Shown here one piece after another: positions 11,547-22,720 of a stretch of 64,000 nucleotides of DNA; positions within the stretch are counted from its first letter, which is position 1, and each line of letters opens with the position of its first letter. The notes beneath the pieces were generated by a model that ran no database searches, was not told the origin of the DNA, and was given only the letters and a program-made list of their open reading frames with translations. Made by a program: the position numbers and the translations under genes. The DNA is taken from the NCBI RefSeq assembly GCF_018687715.1, contig NC_056765.1:17018501-17082500 (forward strand), written 5' to 3'. Origin of the DNA: Carya illinoinensis. Its lineage: Eukaryota > Streptophyta > Magnoliopsida > Fagales > Juglandaceae.

Positions 11547-11827
11547 TTTCCTGCCACCACAACCTTTGACTCCCTTTCAGAAAACAAAAACAAATAAAAC
11601 CAACAACCAACAAAAACAGAACCAAAGACCAACACCACATCATAGAAAACAAAAGAAACCAACTTGCAAAAACATAACCAAATAAATAAAAACAAACAAA
11701 GAAGCTCAAACAAAAAAAACAAATAAAACAAATCAAATAGCTGTACTTAACATAATTTTCAAAACACAACTTTAAAAAGCATTCTGGTACTGCCTACGGG
11801 ACATGTGGTTTTACCCAGAGCCAAACC

Positions 11828-11839
11828 GCTCTGATACCA
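11828..11839 (-). promoter_or_regulatory. Primer binding site, initiator tRNA-Met type
   Basis: Plus gctctgatacca is the complement of tggtatcagagc, the standard tRNA-iMet primer site of plant LTR retrotransposons. It lies two bases inside the right (5') LTR. The 290-base stretch between it and gag is an AT-rich leader. Confidence 0.93.
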
Positions 11840-11841
11840 CC

Positions 11842-12078
11842 TGTGACGCCCCCAAATCCCCATGCACGGACACAGGAAAATCGAGACGTCCGGATAATGA
11901 CCTCACGGGTTATCACCCTATCGACGTGTGCCAAGTGTGTGTATAAACAAAGAATGTGCACGAGAAATACGCAGCGAAAAGCAAGTCAATAACTAAGTAC
12001 CAGAATTTTTCTTAACGTAATACAAACCTGTCCAAAACGTACATAAATAAAATATTACAAAACACGCATATAATATAA
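11842..12078 (-). repeat. Right (5') LTR of gypsy element 1, inner part
   Basis: Matches 4632-4868 of the left LTR, then stops abruptly at ...ataatataa where the MULE begins. The rest of the LTR resumes at 20856. Confidence 0.93.
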
Positions 12079-12138
12079 CGAAAACTCTAACTGCAATCAT
12101 ACGGGAGGCCTCCGCACGCAGGCACACAACGTGGCATC
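12070..12138 (+). repeat. Left terminus of the MULE with its target duplication
   Basis: Target copy ataatataa (12070-12078), then the element end. Subterminal acgtggcat begins about 50 bases in. The palindrome ggaggcctcc and cgcacgcaggcacaca lie inside. Similarity to the other end is patchy. Confidence 0.55.
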
Positions 12139-12221
12139 AGACGCACCGTTTTGAATAAATAAACCGGTGCGTTTTGAATAAACGGTGTGTTTCAATTTTG
12201 AAAATCGTTTTCTCTTCTCCT

Positions 12222-12222
<1 letters not shown>

Positions 12223-12283
<61 letters not shown>
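12223..12283. repeat. (CT)30 microsatellite
   Basis: An uninterrupted CT dinucleotide run. It lies just upstream of the likely first 5'UTR exon of the GRF gene, a common position for CT tracts in plant promoters and leaders. Confidence 0.97.
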
Positions 12284-12285
<2 letters not shown>

Positions 12286-12289
12286 GCCC

Positions 12290-13756
12290 TCCTCTGTGCG
12301 ATTCATGTTCCCAGCCCTAACCCTTACGCGACAAACCCGCTACATTAGACTGGAGGATTTTACTCAGCTTTTTTCTAGGTAACTCAAAGTTCACTTTATG
12401 ATTTTATTTTCCCCTTTTGAGTTTCGTTTGTTTAAGGTTTATGCATGTGGTGTCATGAAAATATTGAAGTCGGGTTTAAATAATTGCAAAACTGGCCGGC
12501 GAAATGGTGGAGGTGGAAACATACTTCGTTCCTCAAAAATGCCCCAGATCTGGATATATTTATATTTTGTTCGTTTTTCTTGGGTTGCTATTTAATGATT
12601 AGCCAAAGTGGAAAAGATCAAAGTTTTAGACAAAGATTTTGGAGGGTTTTTGTTTCATGGGATCATCTTGGTTTTTTCTTATACGTATTCCCCATTCTGT
12701 GATAGCACTGACTTGCAGAGCTTTAATGATGTTTTACTGCAATGAAGTCTCTGTTTTTGGCCATGGCACTGAGATCTCACGTAAGCTTCAAGGATCCACC
12801 CCACTAGAATTTGCAATTTTCTATATTGTGAATTATAACCGTAAAAGGAGTGCCCTTTCCTTTTTCAGCCCTGTAAGTTCAATTTGGATTGTCTCATAGT
12901 TGGGTTTTGGAAGGCTTGGTTCTTAAATTCTTGTTGGGTTTCTATATCTTTTGGTTCTTTGAATTGTGCATCGAGAAGTAAAAGTAGTGGGTTGATCTTT
13001 ATACTTACTGCTAGTAGTTTTTAACTTTCTATGCTACTATTTCTGATTTGAAAATAGTTTGCTTACTTTGTTTTCTTTTTACTTGTTTTGGTCTCCAGTA
13101 GCTACGGCAACACTTTTCCCCATTTTCAGGCTTCTAGATTGGTTTTTAACTAAATATATATTATATTCTGCTGCAACATATTTCTTTTGCATATAATATG
13201 GGGCTATATACATGACTTTCGAATACCAGTTACTTCAATATTTTTTTTCTAACCTCAAGATCAGGATACTCTATAATTATATATATATATATATCCATGT
13301 GTCAAAATCCATGAAAGACAGAAGTCACTTTCATATATATAATGCATCAGTCATGTATGAATGCATCCATGTGGCATTGATCTTTACCATTAGTCATCAT
13401 ATATCCATGCAGTAAATTATAACACTACTAAAAAGAAGAGCATACAAATGACATGCATGAACATATTGGGCTGGGGAGTATCATATGCATGCATTATGCT
13501 GTTGGCTTATTTGTCAGGTACAATGAATATATCATGGCCAGAAGTATATTGGCTGATATTTGGTTAACTCACAAGTATTTTAGATTTTAGCATAGAATAT
13601 ATCATAGAATTTTTCCAACTTGTTGTCAAACCTCATTCACACTCCTTGAGACTTATATCTGAAATAATCTTTTGTTGGTTAACAAAGAATATTTGGTTCT
13701 CATGATAACCTTTTACTTTCTTTTTTTCCTTTCTTCATGATAACAAAGAATTAAGG
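12290..13756 (+). promoter_or_regulatory. Probable leader exon and long 5'UTR intron of the GRF gene
   Basis: A plausible leader exon (about 12290-12379) ends ...ttttctag at a gtaact donor. The next good acceptor is attaag (13750-13755), one base before the ATG at 13757. The intervening 1.37 kb is AT-rich with no supported coding exon. This is inferred from splice signals only. Confidence 0.4.
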
Positions 13757-14276
13757 ATGTCATCATCAGTTTCTTCAGCATCGCTTGTTAATAGCACATT
13801 GAGTACTATCCCAATATGTAGCTGTGGGAAAGAAGCTGTACTTAGAATATCAAATACTCCAAGAAATCCTGGACGAGCATTCTTTGGGTGTCCATTGTAC
13901 AACAAAGAGGTAAATGCAATTAATTGTACTTGTGTGTTTCTATTTACATATTAATGTTTTGTTAAAAATTGTGACATTTGACATACTTAATTAATTATGT
14001 GACACGCAGGGGTTACCACATTGCAAATATTTCAAGTGGGCAGATGGTAGTGAATACAAAGAGCAAGCTCTTGGAAAGAGAGAAGCAGAAATATTAAGGA
14101 AAGAGGAAGAACTTAAAAGGAGAGAAGAAGAGATTGACAAGAGGGAGTTGGCACTCCACAACGATGAAGCCCAGCTTCGTAGGCAAGAAGCCGACATGCG
14201 GCATGCACGAACACTACTTCGTGGGCAATGGCTAATGTCCATAGTTATTTATTTGTATTTGATACGCTCAAAGTGA
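13757..14276 (+). CDS. GRF-type zinc-finger protein with coiled coil and C-terminal hydrophobic segment (two exons)
   Basis: Exon 1 is 13757-13909 and exon 2 is 14010-14276; the 100-base intron has gtaaat and gacacgcag ends in phase 0. The product is 139 residues. Residues 21-59 form a GRF zinc finger: CSCGKEAVLRIS, NPGRAFFGCP, then HCKYFKWAD, with Cys 21, 23, 45 and 56 as likely zinc ligands. GRF fingers bind single-stranded or structured nucleic acid. Residues about 66-118 are a charged coiled coil (REAEILRKEEELKRREEE), and the end (WLMSIVIYLYLI) is hydrophobic. The gene lies inside the MULE, opposite the transposase and converging on it. It may be an element-encoded accessory factor or a captured host gene. 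The frame is intact. Confidence 0.8.
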
Positions 14277-14459
14277 TGAACACATTGTATTTGTATTTGT
14301 ATTTGATAGGAACTTAGCGTTTGTAAGTCTAGACTTTAATGAATGTACTTGAGACTTTATTTGTAAAAAGTCTAGACTGTTGTTGTTCTTTAATGTTGAA
14401 CTGGTTATTAACAAAGTTGGTTATTGTCTCACAGTTTTTGAGCCTTTTTGAGATGTTTT

Positions 14460-15160
14460 AGCATGAAAATCTGCTCTAGAAACAGAATCTATTCACTGTG
14501 CAGAAATTCCCTGCTGCATATTTTCCAAAAATCTGCAGCTTCATATTTCTAAAAAATCTGCATATAAACTGAGAACTTCTGCTGATTCTACCCGTGTGCT
14601 ACAAAACCAATGGAGTGCTGCATTATTGGTTGATTTTGGAAAAATCTGCATTATGCATGTGGTGAAAAAGACTTACTCTGCATTATGGACTGAAAAACTA
14701 CACCAAAAACTTGTCATTTCACTCCAAAAAACTGTTGCATTAACTACAAAATGTGAACCAACAATTATGCATGTGGTGGAAAAAACTTGCTCTGCATTAT
14801 CTCTTGTTAAAAAGTGAACCAAAAATCTGCTCATTTCACTCAAAAAATCTGCTGCATTATGCATGTGGTGAAAAAATCTGCTGCATTATGGACATAAAAT
14901 TTTACCACAAAACAGTCCATTTCACTGAAATGGCAACTGCTGCATTATGCATTTCACTCAAAAAATCTGCTGCATTATGCATGTGGTGGAAAAAATCTGC
15001 ACCATTGTGGACTTAAAAAGTTACCACAAAAACTGCCAGTTACCACATATAAGCATCTGCTGCATTAACTACAAAATCTGCATATGGCATAAAAAATTCT
15101 GGTTTGCTTTTTCCATGTGCATTACAGAAACAATGGATCTGAGTACATCATAGGACCATA
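14460..15160. repeat. Diffuse minisatellite (aaaaatctgctgcattatgc motif)
   Basis: Many imperfect copies of aatctgctgcattatgcatg and gtggtgaaaaaatctg, spaced irregularly. It leads into the ordered 233-base array. Confidence 0.85.
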
Positions 15161-15900
15161 ATCCAAAAATCTGCAGACTGCATGTCACTAAAAAAAAAAC
15201 TGCTGCATTAACTACAAAATCTGCATATGGCATGAAAAATTCTGGTTTGCTTTATGCAATCTGCAGACTGCATGTCACTAAAAAAAAAACTGCTGCATTA
15301 ACTACAAAATCTGCATATGGCATGAAAAATTCTGGTTTGCCTTTTCCATGTGCATTACAGAAACTATGGATCTGAGTACATCATAGGACCATAATCCAAA
15401 AATCTGCAGACTGCATGTCACTAAAAAAAAAAACTGCTGCATTAACTACAAAATCTGCATATGGCATGAAAAATTCTGGTTTGCTTTATGCAATCTGCAG
15501 ACTGCATGTCACTAAAAAAAAAACTGCTGCATTAACTACAAAATCTGCATATGGCATGAAAAATTCTGGTTTGCTTTTTCCATGTGCATTACAGAAACTA
15601 TGGATCTGAGTACATCATAGGACCATAATCCAAAATATCTGCAGACTGCATGCCACTAAAAAAAAACTGCTGCATTAACTACAAAATCTGCATATGGCAT
15701 GAAAAATTCTGGTTTGCTTTATGCAATCTGCAGACTGCATGTCACTAAAAAAAAACTGCTGCATTAACTACAAAATCTGCATATGGCATGAAAAATTCTG
15801 GTTTGCTTTTTCCATGTGCATTACAGAAACTATGGATCTGAGTACATCATAGGACCATAATCCAAAAATCTGCAGACTGCATGTCACTAAAAAAAAAACT
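15161..15900. repeat. Higher-order tandem repeat, 233-base period, three copies
   Basis: ctgcagactgcatgtcact occurs at 15171, 15404, 15639 and 15870, giving periods of 233, 235 and 231. Each unit has a short half (about 91 bases) and a long half with an extra ttccatgtgcattacagaaa...catcataggaccataatcc block. It sits exactly between the 3' ends of the two convergent genes. Open frames across it (for example 15768-16079) are repeat artefacts. Confidence 0.93.
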
Positions 15901-16096
15901 GTTGCATTATAGCAGCAAACTTGAACTATGGACTGAGTACATGCACTCAACTGGCAGCTACTTTTACATAAATAGCAGCCCAACAATAAATACAAGTTTA
16001 CTTGGCTGGGTTCAAACATCTCAAACTCCAACAAGCAGCTGTTTACAAACCAACTTAAACACACAACATAGAACAACACTCAAACACAAAGTCTTG

Positions 16097-19000
16097 CTAC
16101 AACATGCTATTTGGCTGCGTTCCATCTCCCGTCTCTGGCTGTGTCCCATCCATCCCTAGCTGAATCTGTGTATGTAATAGCAGACAAAATAAGACCCACA
16201 TAAATAACTTAAAAATATAAGAAATAAATGAAGTAAAGCTTTAGTACAGTTTCTTGTGTCCCCATAACTTCTTGTTGTACACTTTTTTGATCCACCAATA
16301 CAGGAGTTTGTGCATTTTCTTGATGTCTACAAAGTGGATTTCCACTGCTTTCTAATAATTCGCTGTCCAATCCATGCCTCTGACAACATAAAAAAATACA
16401 TAAATAATCACATTGCAAATAATAGTATATTATTAAATATGAAAAAATTTGCTTTTCCTTTGGTCTCACGAATCTGCTTTTCCCTTTATCTCCTTTCTTT
16501 CTCACAGCCTTAGTTTTTTTTTTCCTCATTTGTTCCTCCATCGTTGACATCCTCCTCTTACATGGGGGTCTTCCCTTGCCTCTGACAACATAGGGGCTTA
16601 GCACCTTTTTCAAACTTCCTTCCGTGGCTGCATTCATAGTACTTACTCCAACATTGGAATCTATGTTGTGGGGCTTCGAGGTGCAGTATACCTCATTCAT
16701 CGCATACAACTTTGATACCATATCCTCGGTATGCCCATCTTCAGTACAAGCATTTGTTATTACCTCATAACAAATCTTCAGTAGACGTTTATACCTAACA
16801 GTTTCTGGCCTCTGATCAGCAACGTCATGACTGCTGGGAATAATAGTATACCTACGTTTTATGTCCTTTCTCCATCGGTCCAATATGAACTTGTCCGGCA
16901 ACTCACGGACTTTCCGTGCTGAAAAGATGGCAAGAATATGTCTACATATTATCCCTCGCATCTCAAACAACCCACAAAGACACTTCGCCTCACACTCGGC
17001 CTCATTAAACAAAACAGTATAAGTAACCTCCTTAATGAAATCTTCAGCCTTAACTTCATCATCAACTTTGTAAGTTGCGATTACTCCATCCATTTTCTCC
17101 AAACGACAATGACAATAAATCATTCCCATTATCTCTTGTTGTACCTCTCTAAATTTTTCATTTGTATACACATTTTGAAACTTCTTCTCAAGAGCCAAAT
17201 GTGATATGCAAGGAATGGTGAAGTTGAAAGAATGAAAGTCTGCTTGGTTTTCATTCTCAATTTTTTTCTTCAATGCATTGTCAAACTGATCAACAAACTC
17301 TTTAAGGTTTGTCCTGGCATGCACATAGCCGTCGAAGAAAGCATTCATGCTCTCACTGCGCTGAGTTGTACTCATTCCGGCCCAGAACGAGTTCTTTAAA
17401 TATACAGGCACCCAAAACTCTCTCTCTGCATATAAACTTTGCAGCCATGCATTTTCATGCAAGTTGAATGTATCCTTGAGGATGTTCCAAGAATTCTCAA
17501 ACTCCTCAATAGTAAGGGAGTCATATACACAAGATAATAACTTACTTTTCAGGCCAAATTGGTATTGAGTATGAGAACCAAGTTTCTCAGGGACCTTTTT
17601 CAATATGTGCCACAAGCAATATCTATGTCGCGTGTTGGGAAAAACAATGGTGATCGCATTCTTCATTGCGCGATCTTGATCTGTAATAATAGTATTTGGC
17701 GCTTTTCCATCCATGCAATCAAGCCAACTTTTGAATAACCATACAAATGATTCTGTATCCTCACTTGAAATAAGGCCCGCACCCAAAAGGATTGATTGTC
17801 CATGGTGGTTTACACCCACGAAAGGTGCAAATGGCATGCCATACCTATTTGTCAGGTATGTGGTATCGAATGTTACCACATCTCCAAAATAGTTATAGGC
17901 CCCTCTACTACGGGCATCTGCCCAAAACACATTTCTCATCCTATCCTCCTCATCCACCTCCATGATGCTGAAAAATCCATCATTCTTATATTGCATCCTT
18001 CTAAAATATTCCAGCAATGCTTGAGCACCACCTTTACCAAGACGCAGGTGTCGTGCCTTATCAATATAGTTACGGCAATCTTTTTCTCCAAATGGTACAT
18101 TCTCAAACCCACCCGCCTCAGTCACAATAGCTTGAAAACTCTTATTCATCCGTATGCCAGCCTGATCATTTGTATCCAACACCCTCCTAACTGATTCATT
18201 AACTTCTCTGTTGCATCTAAAGAATCTTGCCTTTCTTGGACTGAGTACATGATTGTGTGTGTTAAAAACTGATGTGATACATAACTTTCCATTCTTGAAC
18301 ATCACATTCATCCTTGCCTTGCATTCTGTCTTGCTTGTTGGCCGAGGTTTCGAGACATTTGACGCCTTATTCCGTGCCTTCCCACCACGAGCACATCCCA
18401 GGGTAACATATTTGATACTCCCATCTTTCTCTCTTTTACTCCTTTGTGTCATAACCGGAAAACCTTCTTGTTTTCCATACTGTTTATAATAAGCCATCAA
18501 TGCATTCTCATTCTCAAAGCACATCCCTGGCTTTGGATCCTCAGCGATATCACCCCCATCAGATTGCTGGACATGAAGTGACCCAGAACTGCCAGCCTCT
18601 TTGGTCTCAACAGTATTACCCAAAGAGGCAGTAGACTGCTCTTCACAGTCTATCGATTCTAAAGATGCCTCACTAATCTCTTCAATAGAGTTACTTTGCT
18701 TCACTTGATTTTCCTGCAAATTAGGAGAAAAAAGTATTATATGAGAATATATGTTCTAAATAATGTAAAAGACCCACATATGGAAAATCAAACACATTAC
18801 CTCGCTACCACATGGATATAGGTTGGCATTTGTTGGAGGAACAAATGCTGGTAAAGCCTCACAAGAGCTAGAGGCTACACTAGCACTGCTTTGTACACTA
18901 CAACTGGCAGCTACACTAGAGCTAACATTGGTTGGGGAACTAGACATGGGAGCGATCGTAGAGTTCCATGTTTGTTGCTGCAGTTTTCCAAATAAAAATT

Positions 19001-19594
19001 TAACATAAATACTTAAACCAAATATTGTATAGGGAAAAAAAATTAAAACACACTAACTACAATAAATATTCCAAGAAATAATCACCTGATTGCTCCATAG
19101 ATATGGGTAGGCAGTTAGAGGAGGTCCCATCATTGGTATGGCGGGACTATGCAAGGTAGCGGAACTAGTCAAGGCAGCAGTACTTGACGCAGCAGCGGTT
19201 GTAGAGTTCCATGGCTGTTGCTATAGTTATCCCAAAAGAAAATTTAAAAATAAATAATTAGACCAAATATTCAAGTTCATAAAATTAAAACTATGCTCCA
19301 ACGATCACCTGGTTGCTCAATGGATATGGGTTGGCACTTGGAGGAGGCATAAAAGGTGGTAACCACGCATGAGGCACTGGACCGTAATAACTTGGCATGT
19401 AGTTTGAAATGCCTGGATAAAGCGGTTGTGATATGTCCTAACATGTAGTAACATAATGTTAATCAACTCAAGTGGCCAATGACTACACATAAAATAAACA
19501 CACGCCAACTGTTGAAAGAGGTGTACAATACCGTAGTTGATGGATTAGTGGTAGGAGGTGTTATGCATGATGCGTCTTCTTTCTTTTTTTCCAT
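16097..19594 (-). CDS. FAR1/MULE-type transposase, multi-exon
   Basis: Proposed exons: 19532-19594, 19309-19437, 19086-19220, 18801-18977, a main exon starting at 18713, and a last exon 16097-16165. The first five junctions are phase 0 with GT-AG borders. The start MEKKKEDASC (19594) precedes three homologous Ser/Pro/Gln-rich exons. The main exon has a FAR1 DNA-binding domain (model residues about 230-335: GFPVMTQRSKR, THNHVLSP). It also has a MULE DDE domain (first Asp in VTFDTTYLTNRYGMPF, second in IITDQDRAM, and SESMNAFFDGYVHART) and a SWIM finger (CLCGLFEMRGIICRH). The frame from 18713 stays open to 16209. However, a hydrophobic stretch near 16380-16440 ending in tgttgtcag is probably an intron whose donor I cannot place. 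The donor at 16246-16247 joins the last exon (GTQET to IQLGMDGTQ). About 990-1010 residues. A domesticated FAR1 gene is possible, but the 9-base duplication argues for an element transposase. Confidence 0.83.
18801..19437 (-). repeat. Three homologous exons in the transposase N-terminus
   Basis: Exons 18801-18977, 19086-19220 and 19309-19437 each end in a module of the type PPxxANxYP..SNQ (LPPFMPPPSANPYPLSNQ, PPLTAYPYLWSNQ, PPTNANLYPCGSE). Two begin QQxWNST. All are phase 0 at both ends, so each can be added or skipped without a frameshift. Confidence 0.7.
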
Positions 19595-20777
19595 TTACAC
19601 AATTCCAAATAAAACTACATCAACAATGAATGCAAGCGGGTGGTTGTCAAGAATAACGCATATAATTATATTAATAAAATGTGTAAAAAATACCAAACTA
19701 TGGACTGAATATTTGAAAATTTGGAAATTTATTTCTATGGAATTTCATCTTTTTTTTTTTCATATTAAATAGCGTTCAACAAAAGGAATGTGGATAAATG
19801 TTTCATTTGTGCCATTAACTTGCTTTTTTTATTATGTTAAACATTTGTTATTATGGATAAACATTTTTTATTATATTAAATAGCGTTAAACATCTGTGCC
19901 ACAAATGTTTCATTTGTACATTTGACTTGTCTAAGCTTCTCTTGCACTGAGTAGACAATGAATCCAGAAAAATAATAAGTGGAAGATTTCTTCCCTATGC
20001 ATTATTATTAATTTCTCTGATTATATCATGACTTTGGCCCTGTGAGCACCGTCAGCTACTGCCTTACATTCCCTCAGGGAAAAACAAACATTGTTTTACA
20101 TTCAGTTGGGACAACATTTATGCTTTAAAAAGAGGTTGGTATACCTATCGAACATACATCATTTCTTCCCATAATGATATCCGTTAAAAGCTTCGGATTC
20201 TATATTACTTTTCATATCATTTAACAAATTTTTCAGAACAATCTGCACCTTTTCATTTATCAGATTTTCATAACCCTCCTTTATTTTCCTTCTATATTCA
20301 CTTCTCCAGCCTTCTCACTCCATAAAAATACATCATTGGTAAATATTAAAAGTTTAGAGATAGAAATATACAAAAACAATTTCTAAATCTTAGATCTGAG
20401 AAGATTACCTCCTCGTTAGTTTTTCTTTTGTCGATTTTCTGTCTCCTAAACCGAAAATCTGCTTTCCCCTGCTATGCTAAGTTTGAACACTTTTTATGAG
20501 AAGTAAATGATGAAAGATACGAGAGAGATGAGATCTACAATGGGAATGATTTTACTCCTATCTATTCATTTCTATACCAAAATCATACGAGAGAGAGGAG
20601 ATCTGCAGCAAATCATTCCCATGATGTTGAATGATTTTGGATGAATGAATAGATAGCAGGAATGAAAGGTACGAGAGAGAGGATGAATGTATTTCCTGCT
20701 ATCCATGGAGCTTGAAATGGAAAAAATTCCCGCTGGTTTGCTTTTCTTTTTTTTTCTTTTTCTTTTTTTTTTAATAT
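19595..20777. other. AT-rich terminal region of the MULE, no gene seen
   Basis: The likely promoter region of the transposase lies here. It contains an interrupted inverted repeat (ccaaaatcat/atgattttgg with atctattcatt/aatgaatagat, about 20553-20660) and repeated acgagagagagga motifs. No coding exon is supported. Confidence 0.5.
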
Positions 20778-20864
20778 AAATGCTGACATGGCAAAATGCC
20801 ACGTCAGTGGAGTCCGCATGTAGGCACACATTTGTGCCTGCCTCTAGCACTACTCATAATATAA
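20778..20864 (-). repeat. Right terminus of the MULE with two hairpins and target duplication
   Basis: Contains the inverted repeat ctgacatggca/tgccacgtcag (about 20781-20805) and aggcacacatttgtgcct (about 20821-20839). It then ends ...gcactactc against the target copy ataatataa (20856-20864). Read inward, this end starts gagtagtgctag. Confidence 0.55.
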
Positions 20865-22720
20865 TATCAAATACAAAGCATAACATCAGCAACCCGGCGG
20901 AGCCGCATCCTCGGGTTCAGCCTCCTCCTCCTCATCCTCGAACTCTGCACCAAAAGCTACGGAACCAAAAATGGTACCGCAGGTAAGTAAAACCCAAACA
21001 CCACCAGATAAAAACACATAGAACTCAAGCAACAAGGATGCAAGAAAAGCCAATGCACATGTCCCGCAAAACCACATTTTCACCACGCACGCCAAAAACC
21101 CATTTGGTCCATAAAAACATATCCTTAAAACCAAGCCTCGCCATTATCCCAGATAATGACCCAAACCACCATTTTCCCAAAAAATGGATCAAAAGCCTCG
21201 AAACCAACCTCGCCATTTTCCCAGAAAATGGCCCACATCCGAAAACCATAAAAACGATCCAATTATGCATGCACCATGATCTCCCCTAGGGATCATCCGC
21301 ACACCCTGGCTCTGTGCCACACCGCAGGTAACGACCACGCATGTGACACCTACACGAGTGATGCCCAGACTCGCGCCCAGCGCGTACCTGACCAGGCCAT
21401 CCTCTAGTCCCCGCCACTCTAAGGACCACAGAGTCGACACGACAGCGTTACCGTATCGTGCGATCCGGTCGTTGCCCTGCGACAACCCAGGGGATGTCAC
21501 TCAGTTTTATCCACTCCCGAGTGACCAGAGGAGCTCCACCGGGATAATAACCCATCCCGGCTTGGGCTCGTGAGACACACGCACCCAAAAACCATTCACG
21601 CCAGCAAAACAGGATTTCTCAAATAAAATAAAATACACGTGCATGCACCATGGAAATGCAATTATCAATGCACAAAACAAACAACCAACCATAACACAAT
21701 AAATCAAGCAACTCCGTCCTCCATCCATCCGACCCCCGAACTCCTCGGACTCAGTCCGGAATCAACCAACCAGCAGCAATAAATAAATTGAATGAGCGAT
21801 ATATATTTAAATCTGAAAATAGGGTTTGGAAAATACTTACAGCGCTAAATGGCAATTTTAGAAAACACCCGGCGTCGCAAACGGCGGAGAAAAAGCAACG
21901 TTATAGTGAAAATTCACTGTGGCCATGGGTTGTGAAATACCCACTTTTGAACAGGAACAAACCAGGGCTTGGGATTGATAGGGAATGGTCTAGGGATGAT
22001 TGTGAAGCTATTGGAAGTGGTGGTTGGCCGTGGGTGGCGGCAGAAACAGCGGTGGGAGGCCGGATTTCCCAAAAAGGAAAGCTAGCTCGTGGGAGCTGTT
22101 CCGGTGGTCGTTGGAGGCCGGAAATAGGTGGGTTAGGACGGCAAGGGACCGGTGATGAAGTGGTGAAGAAATGGTGGCCGAAGGTGGAGCGACGGCGGCG
22201 GATCGGAGCAAAAACCGTGCAGGCTTTGAAGGGCTTTTCCGGCCAAACGGCCGGCCGGATGGAGGTGGGTTTTGGTGGGGAGGTGCGCCGAAGGGAGGGG
22301 AGTCGACCGGTGGCCGGACGGCGGCAGGTCGAGGGGTTGAAGGCTCCGGCGTCAGAGAGGAGGAGAGAGAGAGACGGGGGGGGTCGACGCGAGAAGGGAA
22401 GAGAAAAAAAAAAAAGAAAAGAAAGAAAAAAGAGAAAAAGAAAGGAAAAGAAAGAAGAAAAAAGAGAAAAAGGAAAAAAAAGAAAAGAGGTGTAGGGAAA
22501 GAAGATGAGGTCTAATCCTCAGTCCGGGAAAACAAAACTAGACCGCCGCAACAAGATTTAAAAACCGTAAAAAGGAAACAAACTAAAAGAAATAAAACAC
22601 AACATCAATTAAATAAAAAATCAATTTTAAAGCGCAATAAATTAAAATAAATAACTAATATATTAATTAAAATAAAAACAACCATTTCAGCGAAAATACA
22701 AGCGAAAGCGGGTCATCACA
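20856..22720 (-). repeat. Right (5') LTR of gypsy element 1, outer part
   Basis: Continues the LTR from ataatataatatcaaatac to gggtcatcaca, collinear with 4860-6758 of the left LTR. There are few substitutions and small indels, for example a short deletion around 22310 and in the GA-rich tract. Confidence 0.93.

Larger units (their letters stand above)
12079..20855. mobile_element. Two-gene Mutator-like element (MULE), 8.8 kb, inserted in an LTR
   Basis: The insertion splits an LTR whose intact copy (4860-4868) reads ataatataa once, while that 9-mer is present on both sides here (12070-12078 and 20856-20864). A 9-base duplication is the Mutator hallmark. The ends are not a clean inverted repeat, but acgtggcat occurs about 50 bases in from each end in inverted orientation, and cgcaggcacaca-like sequence is near both ends. 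Inside are a GRF zinc-finger gene (+) and a FAR1/MULE transposase gene (-) facing each other. This matches the MuDR layout of two convergent genes driven from the termini. Confidence 0.82.
4632..22720 (-). mobile_element. Ty3/gypsy chromovirus (Tekay/Del-like), 9.3 kb without its nested insertion
   Basis: Two LTRs begin tgtgac and end tcaca. The left is 4632-6758; the right is 11842-12078 plus 20856-22720. The host target gatgg is duplicated at 4627-4631 and 22721-22725. Read on the minus strand the order is LTR, tRNA-Met primer site, gag, intron, protease-RT-RNase H-integrase-chromodomain-like tail, polypurine tract, LTR. LTR length (2.1 kb) and the C-terminal tail fit the Tekay/Del lineage. 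The LTR copies differ at only scattered bases by eye, so the insertion looks fairly young, but gag and pol carry several stops and one frameshift. The right LTR is interrupted by a MULE. Confidence 0.93.

Noticed and set aside
11483..11769. Phe/Leu-rich membrane-like open frames upstream of gag
   Set aside because: AT-rich leader between primer site and gag; the composition alone produces the hydrophobic translation.
12097..12382. Open frames made of (RE)n or (SL)n
   Set aside because: Pure translation of the CT microsatellite.
15161..15900. CRISPR-like array
   Set aside because: The whole 233-base unit is repeated without unique spacers, and the genome is a plant.
15415..16159. Repeated short open frames (TAALTTKSAYGMKNSG type)
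   Set aside because: They recur only because the underlying DNA is a minisatellite; no start context or homology.
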